Assembly: GCF_035222485.1 (NCBI RefSeq)
Contig: NC_085921.1
Coordinates: 2,170,001 to 2,234,000 of the forward strand
DNA: 64,000 bases
Direction of reading: 5' to 3'
Source: Podospora pseudoanserina
Lineage: Eukaryota > Ascomycota > Sordariomycetes > Sordariales > Podosporaceae
Shown piece by piece: positions 11,388 to 23,065 of the stretch. Made by a program: the position numbers and the translations under genes. Below the pieces are notes generated by a model. The model was not told the origin of the DNA, did not search any database, and saw only the letters and a list, made by a program, of their open reading frames with translations. Positions within the stretch are counted from its first letter, which is position 1. Every line of letters begins with the position of its first letter.

Positions 11388-12763
11388 GACGTCAGAAACG
11401 CTAGACTAGTTGTATTTGACGATATGTTAAGATCTGATAAACTAAACAAAATCTCGGGTAAGACAGAACAAGATGTCTCTGTTCAACGACAGCAAAAACG
11501 TGGCTCTACAAACATGCCAAAATGAGGCTGTGTTCCTGACTGGAGCTTCAAAAGATGTATGTGGTGGTGGTTGGGTGGCAGGTGGAGTGCAGTGCAGTGC
11601 AGTGTGAGTGCCCAAGAGGTGAAGTTGAAAGCAGAGCAGTTGGAGCTAACGCAGGTTACCCAAAACCCCCTCTTCTTCGTCCGATGTTGCGCTACGCTGC
11701 GTATCTTCCGGTACCCGTGATTCCTCCGAGTCGGCTCGGGTTGCCCTACCCTACCGTGCCTACCCAATATCGAAGGGGAGGGCAGGGAAGGGTAGGGAAC
11801 GGAGGTTTATTTTGAAACGATCGATGGAGCCAACGAGTGTCAACTATGGAGTCGTGGAAGCGCCGATATCTGTTCATGATACAGAGTATCGGAGACAGTT
11901 CTCGTCCCCATATGGTCACCGCCGACACGAGAGACATGGCAGGCCCTGTTCCCGTTTGGTGTAACGTCTTGACTTGGCCGTTTCCCAAATGAAGCTCGTG
12001 TTCTTCTGCTGTCGATAGGCAGAGGGCAATTCTGGCCCCAAGAATGCATATCGAAAGAGTGGGCCAATGGGGGGGTGGACACGCGCAATCCCGCAGGACA
12101 GAGCCATCTGTGATTGGCCAATGGGCGTCGGGGGTGCTGAAGAAGAGCCAACCCTCTGTGGGAAGCGAGATTGCAGAACAGGCTCAGGCTTGATGCCCAC
12201 CACCAGGCCTGGGCTGTTTCTTCAACGGCCAGCAGCAATTTTAATTACTGACGGGAGGATCCTATATCCACGTCGGCGCCCTTGCTTGGTGTTTCTTGCC
12301 CTTTCCGATCTCTCTCTTTTTCTTTTTTTCTTCTTTTTTCCCCCCCTCTTTGCAGTCCAGTACAGTCCCAGGAGCACCAGATCCCGCCCCAAACACAGGA
12401 CCCAACACAAAGCAGCGCGGAAGCCCCCCATGGAGGAGACTGCCAGGAGAGGACAACGATCCTAAGAAAAGGTGTCGACACAAACTCACGATGGAATGAT
12501 AGCGACCATGACTATGACAAGTCAACTGCACCGAATCACGCAGCACCACATCCATTACGAGCTGCGGCAATCCAACGCAGCACCGCCAACCCATCGAATA
12601 CGGGATTCCTCCTGCTAGGGCCCTGCCAGGCGAACACCAATACGGGTCCCGTACCGACTACCGATCACCGAGACACGCCCAACACACCTTTTTGGGCAAC
12701 GAATAGCTGCCGTCACTCGTTTTTTCCCACTTTTTTCCAAGTTGCGCTGCCTACGCAAGCGCC
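11388..12763. promoter_or_regulatory. Divergent upstream region of hydrolase and membrane-protein genes
   Basis: About 1.4 kb between opposed starts. It contains a short TGCAG pentamer run at 11585-11602, a GGGAGGGCAGGGAAGGGTAGGG stretch near 11774-11800 and a C/T-rich tract at 12300-12355 typical of a fungal transcription start for the plus-strand gene. Frames at 12282-12767 lack an ATG at the signal-like end. No separate gene is supported. Confidence 0.45.
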
Positions 12764-14349
12764 ATGACTAACCACAACCAAGCCGCTGGTGGCCCCGGGT
12801 CTTCACTCTTTCAGGCCCGCCGCACCCGCCACGATCACGCTCACAGCAACCACTCTCCCATCCTCCTCAACCATCACAACCAGCACCGACACCTGCACCG
12901 GGAGTTCTCTCAATCGCTCGAGAACCCCCAACAACCACAACCGAACCACCACGCTCGTTCCCCCTCCGATGCGAAACTGCAGCCGCGCCAGGTCGTTGTC
13001 GTCCAAACTGTTTCTGTCGTCCAATACGTCGATGCTACAGGCGCACTCGTTAGCCTTTCGACCCTTCGCTCGGATCCCGTCGCACCGTCGCCCATAGACA
13101 CCCTCCCGGCAGCCGTCACTGCTGGCCTCACCACGCCCGACGACCTATTGCCCAGCGTGTCTCTCCCCGACCCGACGCTCGATCCCAGCCAGGATGGCAC
13201 GCCGACGCCCACGCCTCCGGCCGTGACCGAGCCCGAGTTCTCATCTTCCTTCCAGTCAACGTCCGTCGAGACGCTGACGTCCACTCCTTCTGGCATAACG
13301 CCACCGTTTCCCATATTGTCCTCGGGGAACTTCAACTCCTCGTCTAGTGCGTCTTGGATCTTTGCTCCTGTCCATGTTGACCTCAACTAACACCATGACC
13401 AGCGCGCCTACCGCCCACAATCTTTACAAACAGCACACTACCAGCTCTCTTTTCAAACTCCACCAGGACCTCGACGTCCTTCTTTCGTTCAACAACTTCA
13501 TCTTCTTCTTTTACCAAGAGCAGCACCAGCTCGCGCACTCGACTGACTTCGACCACGACCTCGTCTGCCCCAACAGTAGTGATCAACGGGTTCGGCGATG
13601 ATGCCGGCGGCGTAAGAGGCATCCCGGCACCGCAACCTACAGCGGACGACACTGGTTCTGATCCTGGCCCTGGACTGACCCCCGAGGCCAGAAATGCCGT
13701 GGTCGGTGGAGTGGTGGGCAGTGTTGCTGGTATCGCCATTGTGGCTTTGGTCTTGATGTTTTTCCTCAAGTGGAGGAAACAGCAGGGGCGAGGAATCATG
13801 CTGCTTGGGGATGGAGACAGCACAATTCGCGGCAGAGGTCTCGGATCCGGTCCATCATCTGGGCCCAGCGGAGGCGCAGGAAGAATGTCGCAGATCAGGT
13901 TCCCATTCGCCGTTCCATCCGCACTTGCCAAGCTAAACAGAAACCGAGCCATCGAGGCGCCACCGGCCGAACCACAAGAGAAGGGATTCTATCGCGTTTC
14001 TGGAAGGAAGTTGGTATCCGTCTTGGAGTCGGGGGGGGATGGATGGTCCGATCCGGATCCACGCAACAGTGTCGGCACGTCTTACTACAGGGACTCACAG
14101 GCCTTCCTCGAAAGTTCGAACCTCCCTCCCTTGCAACTAGGCTCACCGATGCGACCCGAAAGCGGTGTTATCGTTTACCACGACGGCCCAGCACGAACGC
14201 CAATTGAGGAGCACTCGCCTATGCCGGGCGGTCAACGTCGTTCCGCATTTCCCAATCTGCTCCAGGTCCAGGATCCCGTTGGTCGAAGTATCAACGTACA
14301 ACACGCCGGATCTCGCGTCTCACAATCTCGATTCACCGAAGATTCATAG
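12764..14349 (+). CDS. Ser/Thr-rich single-pass membrane protein
   Basis: Two exons, 12764-13346 and 13403-14349, 509 residues. The intron has donor GTGCGT, branch CTAAC and acceptor CCAG. The motif LQPRQVVVVQTVSVVQYVDATG lies near residue 75. It is followed by about 200 residues of Ser/Thr/Pro-rich, presumably O-glycosylated sequence, then one strong membrane helix at about 294-316 (VVGGVVGSVAGIAIVALVLM). Next comes a basic stop-transfer (KWRKQQGRG) and a roughly 190-residue cytosolic tail ending VSQSRFTEDS. This architecture matches fungal wall-sensor or mucin-like proteins. No signal peptide is visible from 12764. The stretch ACTAAC...TTCAG at 12765-12813 could be an intron end, so an upstream first exon may supply one. 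Ligand and partners are unknown. Confidence 0.65.
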
Positions 14350-15575
14350 CGTCTGAAAACAATAGCGCCTGAAAGCATAGCGTCCGAAAGCATCTGCGCT
14401 CATCTATAGCGTAACACTTGTACATGCCCGCACACACCTACACCTATTCAATAATGTCTGGGTTTACCACTGGCGTCAGGGGGTTTGAGAGACAATACTC
14501 ATGTTTTTTTTTCTTTCTAGAAGAGCGAGTTATCTTTGACTTGTTGGTCTAGCCCCATTTTTCGATACCTTTTTGCTTGTCATCTTTTTGGATATACCAG
14601 AAACTATTTTTTGCGATTTTCCGGTCAGACACACACAGCTGCAGGACCTCTTTTTACATGGATATACATTATTTGGGATGCGAGGTCTTGGGGGGCTGTG
14701 GGGTGCTGGTTTTGGAAATGTATTGGCTGCTTTTGTTTGGCTCGACTGGGAAGATGGAAATCAACTAGTCGCGTGGAACAGAAGATTTTTGGACTTGGAG
14801 GGTTATAAAAGAGATCGAAGAAGGAGAGCAAGCGGATGCGTACGGGGGGGGGGTCTTTTATGTGTGTCTGTGTGTGGAAAACTTTTTTGTTGTATATATT
14901 GGGGCCTTTTTTTTGGGCATGTTATTTGAATGTAGATGTTGAATGTGTTTACTTGTGGTGTCTTATGTCTATCTGGGGATTGAGCTTACTTACGTACACT
15001 TCCTCAACACTGCCACGCTTGTGGAAACGTATACAATTGCAACTTGGACAATCGCCAATAGGTATCTGTAGTGCAAACACCCATCGTTGTTCTCAGATAG
15101 ATAAAACCAGTATCATACCTACTCTCAACCTGCCAGAGGTGTAACTTTGTTCTACCTGGCAGCTTATTTTCTACCAAGACAGTTTCTTGCAAGATGTTGG
15201 AAAACGTGCTTGACGAGCTTCCAAATCCCAGCCGTGACATGTAGCCATTATCCTGCCACAAAATCAACTCTACAACTCTCAAAATACGCACCAAAAAAAA
15301 GATACAAAACAACACTTGAAAATCAAAGCTTAGACAAGGTCCAGTCGTCACACAAGTCACCTCAACCAAAGCACAGATAAAAAGAAACAAACATCATGTA
15401 TCACACCTCCCCTCCCCCCTCCACCCCATCCTATCTCAACTAGCTTGCTATACAAACGTTTCCTCTACCTATACAACTCCCCCCTGCCTCTTTCATCAGA
15501 ATAAACCTATCCCACTCCCCTGAATAATATCCACCTCCCCTACCCTAACCGTCATGATATCCATCACCACCCCGT
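14350..15575. other. Intergenic between convergent genes
   Basis: About 1.2 kb of T-rich then C/T-rich sequence holding the 3' ends of the membrane-protein and Rho-GAP genes. A G10 run sits near 14845. No coding frame is credible. Confidence 0.5.
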
Positions 15576-18500
15576 CTAACACTGCCTCTTGAGTCCACTA
15601 AACATCTCCTCCGCCGCCCTCCACATACTACTCGTATCTCCATTCCCATCAGCCCCATCCCCACGGTCCCTATCCCTATGCCTGGGTGGTACAGGCGGAG
15701 GCGGAAAAGGCAAGATCTCCGCAGGATACTCCTCATCCATATCATACGGACTCCCCGCACTACTCCTACTGTTCTCAATACTAGCAATAGCACTGCTCGC
15801 CTCCCTCGGCAAACCTCTAAACCTTCTCTTCATCCTTTCCGTAAAACTTTCCTCTCCTGCTTGTCTTTGCTCAAACTGCTGCAGTTCTAAAGATGGCATC
15901 GGGCTGAGAGAAGGACTGTGAACGGGTTTCTTCTGTTCGTTCCAACTGGGGTGAAGAGACAAAGTGTTTTGTTCCGGTTGTAGATACTGACGCTGTTGCT
16001 CCGATGCCTCAATAACAACAGCCGGCTGGTTATACCCACTCACCACCTCCCCCTTCTGTTCCCAACCCCCAACCTCATCATACCCCCCAGTATAACACTC
16101 CTCCATAAAATCATCCACCCCATCCAACACCCCTACTCCCTCCCCCTCACCCCCCACCTCCCTGGCCCTCCTCGCCCGTTCCCTAGCCCTCTCAAACATC
16201 CCAACCCTCTCCTCCGCCTTCTCCGCCCTCCCCTTCCACATATCCCTCTCCATTTCCACCTCCCTCAACCTCTCCCTCAACCTCTCGCACTCCTCCCCGA
16301 CATCCGCCTTGACAATCAACTCCCTCGTCAACTGCGTAATCTGCCCCGACTTTTCCACCAATTGCATCTGCAAACTGCGAATCTGAGCCTCCAGAGCAAT
16401 CGTCTGCGATTTCTGCCGGCTGGCACTCCGCTCCTCTTCTTCCTGCTGTTGCTCAGGAAACCCTGGATAGTCACCAAAACTCGAAGCTCTGGAAGGTGCA
16501 GACCACTTCTCCTTGACCGTGACGTGTGAGTCGTCATCGTTTCTCGTAGTCCGGGAAAAGCTGACACGGTGTTCCGGTGTAGTAACCTCTGAACTCGGCC
16601 TACGAGGTGCCTCCCGCTCAGGAGGAGCCGGTGTCACCACCATCTCCTCATCCACCCCCTTTTCCGCACCCGCAACAACCCCAGTAGCCTTCGCCTTCTC
16701 CATCGCAGCCTCAAGCTCATCGCTACCCTCCCCCACAACCCCCGGCATCTTCTCAGCCTCAACCGGACTCCTCAACCTCCCCGGACTCGCCCCCCAAACA
16801 GCCGCAGCCTCCACACTCCCCTTCGACCTCCTCACCGGCACAACAGGCGGCACCAACGTCCGTCCCCTCTCCACCACCTCCCCTGGCATACTCTCAGACT
16901 TCCTCATCTCAATCTGCTTAACCTGACAAGCTGGCGGCGGCGGCTTCAACGGCGACATCGACTTCGACGGCGAAACCCCCTTCCTCGGCGAAGGGTTAAC
17001 CGTATACTGCGCCAACACCCCACTCGGCTTCAAATCAAGGCTTCCCCCCCCAACCTTCTGCATAGGCGACGGCACAAACGCCTCCTCTTTGCTCGCGCTC
17101 TCAAACATCGCCGCCATGGCCTTGACCGCGCTGCCGACTGACGTGACCGGTCTCAGGTAATGCTGCACCGTGGTACCAGGGGTAGCAGCGACAGGAGTAG
17201 TAGACTCGGCGATCGTCGTTGCCCGCTTGTCAGGGCTCTGCTGCGGTGTCTTGGGTAGAGGAGACGACTTCTTCTTGCGTGCATTGTCCAGCCTCGAGAG
17301 TCTCTTCTCCCTAATATCACCACTACTCGTCGTGCTGATGACCTTATCATCATCATGCGAAATGGTGCTCATGGATGTCCTAGTTTGCGACGACCTCCTC
17401 TCCTTTCCGATCTGCTGCCTTCTCTCCCCGGCGGTGGGAGATCCTCCGGGCTGCTCTGACGACCCAAGAGACTTGCGCGAGCGAAAGGGTATGAATCGTG
17501 GACTTGTCGGCTGAGCAGAGGGACTCTCAGTATCAGTTGAAGCACCCCGGTGCCTTGATCGCCAGGCCGCAAGCCTGGACCGTTTCTGTCCAGAGACATC
17601 GCTCCGCGGTAAATCATCTCGCAGACCCTTATTTTCCACCCGAGCTGGCGAAGACACAGTAAAGGACCCCGGAACGACTATCGGTCTTGCAGTATCTTGA
17701 GATGATCCTCTTTGGTGGTCCTCGGAACTCCGGTCCCTGCTCCGAGCACTGCTGAAGGAACCAGATGGTCTTTTTACTCGACAACCCTTATTTTTGGTAC
17801 GTTGAGGTCCTCCTGTATTTCCTGTATTCATCTCTGCCGTATCCTTAAACTGGTCGTCATTGTCTGCTCGTTTGTTCAAACTCAGCTGACTCAACCGCTT
17901 CTTCTCCGCTCTCATGCTTCCCGTCACGTCGTTCTTAAATCGGATGGAATCTGCGGAGATCACGAGTCGACGTCTGGCCGTCGGAGTCGGAGAGGCAGGA
18001 GAGGGCCCTCTCGGCATCTCGGGGACGTTCATGCTGATGTTGTCTGGAGTGGGATAACGAGTACCTGCTGTTCCGGCGCCGGTTGACGAGCTCGTCAGCA
18101 CTGATTCTCCTGGAGCCCAAGGCGGGGGTCGTTGGCGAAGAGAGAGAGGCTCCTCCATGGCCGCATACTGAACGGTTTCCAAAGGAGCGGGAGGGTATCC
18201 ATACATCTGCTCACCAGCGGCATCGTGGTAATTCTGATTATGGTGATGGCCTGTCGGGGATGTTGCTTCCGGGTCCGCGAGCGATGGCTCCTCAGCAGTG
18301 GGCGACAACAACGGCATGGAGGCCATCGCGCCAACTCGATGTTGGGACGAAGAGCGAGCATTCCCAGTCCTTGGCCGTTGCCGCTGCACCGAAAGTGAAG
18401 ACCGGCTCATCCCGAGTCGTCCCGGCCCTCCACCGGATGCTCGTCCTTCCGCCTAGTTAGCCAACCGTCCAGAGTCTAGCAGCCATCCGGAGGAAGTAGA

Positions 18501-20494
18501 CTTACTAGCGTCAGGAGTAGGACTAGGCGGAATAGGTGACCCTCCTTCTTCGGATTGCCTCGAGTGACGATTTCTCAGCCCGCTCCCCCATTCCGCAGGC
18601 TTTCTCACCACAAACGACTCAGACGCAGAGGGTCTGAGCCCACCAGCCTTGTCCTGCAGAGACTCCTGCTGCCGGTACTGATGCCGAGCATGCTGCTCCG
18701 AGATTGCCGTCGGGCTGGACTTGAGCACGTCCAGGTTCTTCATATGCTTGACAACCTCCCGCCAGTGCACAATCAGCATCTCAGCAATGCTGTTCGCAAC
18801 ATGTATCTTGTCAACAGACAACGCCCCTCGCCGTGAATGACTAGCCTCCGTATCCGTGGACGTTTTACACTTCCTCCTCTCTCGTCTGGCAGCAGGTGGC
18901 GTAACAGGAAACAACACCAGCCCCTGATTTGGATTCGCAATCCTCATCGTATATCCATGAATCAAATCCCCCACCAGCAACGGCCCAAACACAATCCCCA
19001 AAGCATTATACCCCATCAAATCCGCCGTAGGCAGCGGCCGTCCCAGTTCATCCTCCCTGGGAGTCTTCTCCGCCGTCCTCCCAATCAAACACAGCAACCC
19101 AAACACCGCACAAATCAACTCCCTCCGGAACTGCGACTTGACCGTGCCAATAGCAAGTGCAATCAACCTCGCCCTCAACTTCGTCTGCTTCGTCCTCGGA
19201 AACTCGGGATCCCCCTTCAGCTGACTGTGAATAGCCACCAAGGCGTCAAACAAGGCTAAACTCCCCAATATCCCCCCCGGCAGTCCCGCCAGCAACCGTT
19301 TAAACGTCGAGGCCACATCATGCGTCCCAACCTTGATATGACTCGGCAGATTCGGACACCGAATCGTACTCGCAATCTCGTCCTTGTCCCCCTCGGCACA
19401 GCAATAATACTCATATAGCGCATTCACCACCCTCACCGATCCCGGAATGCGAAACACCCCCTGAGTATCCGCCGCATGCTGAACCAGATATTGCGCCGTC
19501 GCCCGAAAGCACGTCGGCAGCACCAGCGATCCCGCCGCATACTCGCTCGGCAGATACAAGAAGCTCTTCCCGCACAGCCTCACCAAGCTCTGCAGGTCCT
19601 CATCCTTGAGCGAATCCCTCCTCATCATCACCCCATTCACCAAATGCATGGCCAAATCACTCACGCTCCTCTTATGCTTCACCATCTTCTTCCCCTTTTG
19701 ATCCTCCCCCCCTTCCGCCCCCGTCGTAGTCATCGACCGCCCACTCAAACTCGCAACCCCACTCCCACCCGAGACCTGCCTCCCCAGAAACGTCCTCGAA
19801 AACCAACTCCTCTTTGAACAATGTCGATTATTCTCCTGCTGCTGCAAAGGCGACCTATCCGGCTGTTGCCCTTGTCAGCCCCCCTCCTCACCCAACAACA
19901 ACAACAATCACCGAGAAACAAACCTACCGACTCTTGCCTTTCCCCCCCACCCTCAACCACCACAATCCCCCTAACCCCATACTTCGCCGCCAACCGGTTA
20001 TACTCCCCTACAAACTCGCTCCTATCCCCCACCTCATCCGTATCGCTCAACCCCCCCAAATCCCCGCTCGAGCTCGTCCACGTCGCACTGCTATCATTCC
20101 CTCCTCCCCTTCCACCGCCAAAAGTCGCCGAGTGCGGAAGCGGTAGCTGTAACCTCCTAGGTCCTATCCCAGGTCCAAACCCACTGCCAACCGGTGAACT
20201 CTGAAAGTTCCCCCCACTGCTGAACGACCGTCCTCCCGCGAGATTGGATGGCTGGTGGGTTTCGAGGGAGGCATACCTCGACGACGACAGTGACGGCCCC
20301 GCCTCGTCAATATCTGATAAAGGTTCGTGGGTGTTGTTGTCATCCTCCTCCTCCTGATCAAGTGACTCGCTCGACCAGGTCCGTTCCATCCGAGCGCGTC
20401 GACCTTCGTCCCCATGGCGAGGAGGCGGAGAAGAACCGCCGAACCGGAGGGTTTGTTGATGCTGCTGCTGCCGCTGCTGCTGTTGCTGCATCAT
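15576..20494 (-). CDS. Large Rho-GTPase-activating protein with C-terminal coiled coil
   Basis: Predicted Rho-family GTPase activator acting at the cortex in polarity or wall integrity. Three exons: 20494-19928, about 19862-18506 and about 18445-15576, roughly 1597 residues. Residues 1-14 are Gln-rich. The RhoGAP domain spans about 300-500: the arginine finger lies in GVFRIPGSVR (Arg near 327), followed by LPSHIKVGTHDVASTFKRLL and YNALGIVFGPLLVGD. About 700 residues of Ser/Pro/Arg disorder follow, then a coiled coil at about 1280-1390 (ALEAQIRSLQMQLVEKSGQI, LTRELIVKADVGEEC and beyond). Intron 1 has two in-phase acceptors (19863 and 19842). Intron 2 needs an acceptor after a close-by branch site (exon 3 at 18445, or 18439 by the next AG). 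Joining the last exon rests on phase agreement, so two genes are a less likely alternative. Confidence 0.8.
20452..20494 (-). repeat. CAG-type trinucleotide run encoding an N-terminal polyglutamine
   Basis: Mixed CAG/CAA/CAT run at the Rho-GAP start encoding MMQQQQQRQQQHQQ. It is short and interrupted. Confidence 0.8.
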
Positions 20495-20581
20495 CTTGTT
20501 TGTTGTATCCGGTAAGCGACAAGGGAAATAGCAAACAATCGAATCGAAGGGAGGAAGAGCGCAGGATAAAAGTATTAGTCA

Positions 20582-20629
20582 ACACACACACACACACACA
20601 AACACACACATACACAGACACACACACAC
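20582..20629 (+). repeat. CA microsatellite
   Basis: Interrupted CA repeat of about 48 bases, 90-135 bases upstream of the Rho-GAP start codon. It could form Z-DNA. Confidence 0.9.
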
Positions 20630-21071
20630 GAGAAAGATGAACAGACCCCAAAAACAGGATTGTCTTCAGCAAACGGTCTGTCTTTCCCCCCATGCTTCCA
20701 ACCAAAGGAAAGAAAGAGATTGCGTCAAGGTCAAAATTAGAAAGAAGACCTGACGGTGTGCATCATCTCCTTGTGCAGGCAGGTAGGTGCATCTGCAAGC
20801 TGCTGCAACAACAAAGAGGCAGGCAGGCAGGTACCTAGCAACGCTAGTGTGTCAGTTACCTTAGACTTCTCCCCTCTGCTGCTTCCCGTTTTGCATGTTT
20901 GACTTCCAGGTTTCAGTTCAGGCAGGAGGAATTGGATGACCCTTCCAACAAACAGAAGAAGGAGGGACCATGGGCGAGTAATGTGTGGCTGGTGGGAGAG
21001 CTTCAAAGGGTCAAGGAGAACAGACACCACATAAAACATGCCACAAATCTCTTCAATTAAGAAGCTGAGAG

Positions 21072-21073
<2 letters not shown>

Positions 21074-21146
<73 letters not shown>
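21074..21146 (+). repeat. GA microsatellite, about 36 units
   Basis: An almost perfect GA repeat of about 73 bases followed by GGGAGGGAGGG. It is a homopurine-homopyrimidine mirror repeat about 230-300 bases downstream of the Snf4 stop codon, able in principle to form triplex (H-)DNA. Confidence 0.95.
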
Positions 21147-21151
<5 letters not shown>

Positions 21152-21378
21152 AGGGAGAGAGTCAGAGTCAGAGAGAAACAAAAAGTCTATACCGTGGGGT
21201 AAAAAATAGAACAGAATATGCAACCATGGTATTCCTTGTCCACATCCGGCCCGTGACGCCATGCAAATGCAAATCAAAATAAATCGGAGTCAAGTATAAC
21301 CCAAGAGGCCTGGTGAGGGACACAGGGTAGATACTGGTCCCCGTTCCAAATATTATCATGCCGATGCCGCCCCCCGAC

Positions 21379-23065
21379 CTAATTCCCCCGAATGTCGTCG
21401 TCCTCCTCGCCATAGAGCAAAACATACTTTAGAATGTCCGATAGTGAAATGATGCCCTTGAGACGGTTATCGTCATCCACCACAATCAACCGATGCACCC
21501 GTGACTTCCGAATGGTGTCAAAGATGGCATCCAGCCGGTCATCCTCATTGCACGTGTAGATGCCACCGAATTCTTCGGCCCGTCTGGACAGCGCCTCGCC
21601 CACCGTGGCGCTCAGCTCGTCGTAGGCGCCACCCTTGATGCAGGGTATCACATCGACCGCCTCAAACAGGTTCAGAACCCTGTTGTCCTTGTCGATGATG
21701 GGCACCGCCGAGATGTTGTACTTGACCATGAGGTGAATAACGTCGAGAACCGAACTGCCCATGGTGGCCGTCGCCAGGTCCTTGTAGGTGCCCAGCCCAA
21801 GCTCTCGGACGGGCTTTTTCAGCAACATGGTGTACTGTTCGTTGTTGACGGCGATGAACTTGAGGATGCGGTACTGCGTGATGACGCTGACAACCATCTC
21901 CCTTCCCGTCTCGTCGTCCCGATCTACCAATGGGATCCTCCTGGCTCTCGTTTTGAGCATGCGCCGACATGCCTCATACAAGGGGCGCATAGGATGGACC
22001 GACACCGTTTCGAGCGGCAGCACGCCAATCGCCCTTTCAATGTCTGCCGCCTTCATTTTAGCCCCCGTCTCTCCTAGAAAACCTCCTTTGCGGCGGCCAC
22101 CTACCTCGAAGACTGCTCAGGCGGAACTGATCGATGTGCGCAATCTCGTCAGGGAACTGGCAGTAGTACTGAATGACATTGATAAAGTCGGTGCTCGTCA
22201 GCAGGCCGGCAAAGGCTGAGTTCTGCGAATCCCAGAGCGGCGCTGACACGATGCCTGCATGTTCAACCCGGAGTCAGTACGTCATGGGGTAGCAGAGGGC
22301 GTCAAGGAGGGGTCCGCGAACCGTTTTGTATGAGAATGTTCAAGCTCTTCTTGATGAGCAGGTTGTTATCGAGCACAACCAAACGGAAGGACAGAGGCAA
22401 GACATCGTAACTCGTCCGGACCTTGAGGAACTCGCGCACCCCTCTCTGTTTGTCCAAAACCACGCGTTAGCTTCCATGTCGAGGCCATCAGGGTCTGCTG
22501 CAGCCCATGGCCGGAACCCCGCATCAGCAGCAGTTGCATTGCGAGGTCGGGAGCGCAGGGAGACAGCGGGGTTCGTTCCCAGCCAGGCGGGTTGGGAGCG
22601 TGGCCATTCGGAACGTGGGGAGGATGGGTCGATGTATGTTTGAACATGTGTGCCAGGCAGGCCGGGCTGTCTATGTATGTATATACATGTATATCATGTG
22701 TGTATCATGTGTGTGTCTGGGTGCGCGTGGATGGGAAGGGCGCGGGGTTGACAGGCTGGGCAAGGGGGAAGGGGGGCACGATGGGTGTTAGATAGATAAA
22801 TGCTCACCAGACCCTGCATCTGCTCCTTGTCCAGCGGACCTGAGGCTCTATTATCCGACATTGTGCGACTGATGGGCTTTGGACGCAAGTAGGAGGACGG
22901 GGCCGCGACAAAGGGGAGCTCGTGACCATGTCGCAGCGGCAGCGGGCCACTGGAATTGGTTCCAGCCGCAGAGGTTGTGGTGGGAGAGGAGGCAACAGGA
23001 GCACTGCCCTCGGTGGCAGGTCCAGGATGTGCCTTTTCGGCGGGCGTACGAGTGTCGTCTTCCAT
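21379..23065 (-). CDS. snf4: AMP-activated protein kinase gamma subunit (Snf4)
   Basis: Regulatory, nucleotide-sensing subunit of the SNF1/AMPK complex. Four exons: 23065-22808, 22445-22322, 22254-22105 and 22043-21379, 398 residues from this start. All junctions are in phase and restore family sequence: [39 protein letters not shown] and [11 protein letters not shown]. Four CBS motifs are visible, including [37 protein letters not shown] and [20 protein letters not shown], with [20 protein letters not shown] last. A conventional start is the ATG at 22861 ([13 protein letters not shown], 330 residues). The frame stays open upstream to [15 protein letters not shown] at 23065, giving a Pro/Ser-rich extension, and which is used is uncertain. 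The donor after exon 2 is an unusual GTTCGC. Confidence 0.9.

Larger units (their letters stand above)
20495..21378. other. Rho-GAP upstream region and Snf4 3' flank, with two microsatellites
   Basis: Both neighbours are on the minus strand, so this is the Rho-GAP promoter plus the Snf4 3' UTR. It carries a CA tract (20582-20629) and a long GA tract (about 21074-21146). An AGGCAGGCAGGCAGGTACC run lies near 20818-20835. No gene is seen. Confidence 0.55.

Noticed and set aside
12282-12767. Frame with a signal-like hydrophobic start
   Set aside because: The hydrophobic part is a C/T tract of the promoter and there is no ATG in frame before it.
15576-18445. Treating the C-terminal half of the Rho-GAP model as a separate gene starting at the ATG at 18410
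   Set aside because: Only a 60-base gap with a GTAAGT donor and GCTAAC branch separates the frames, and the phases agree, so one gene is more likely.
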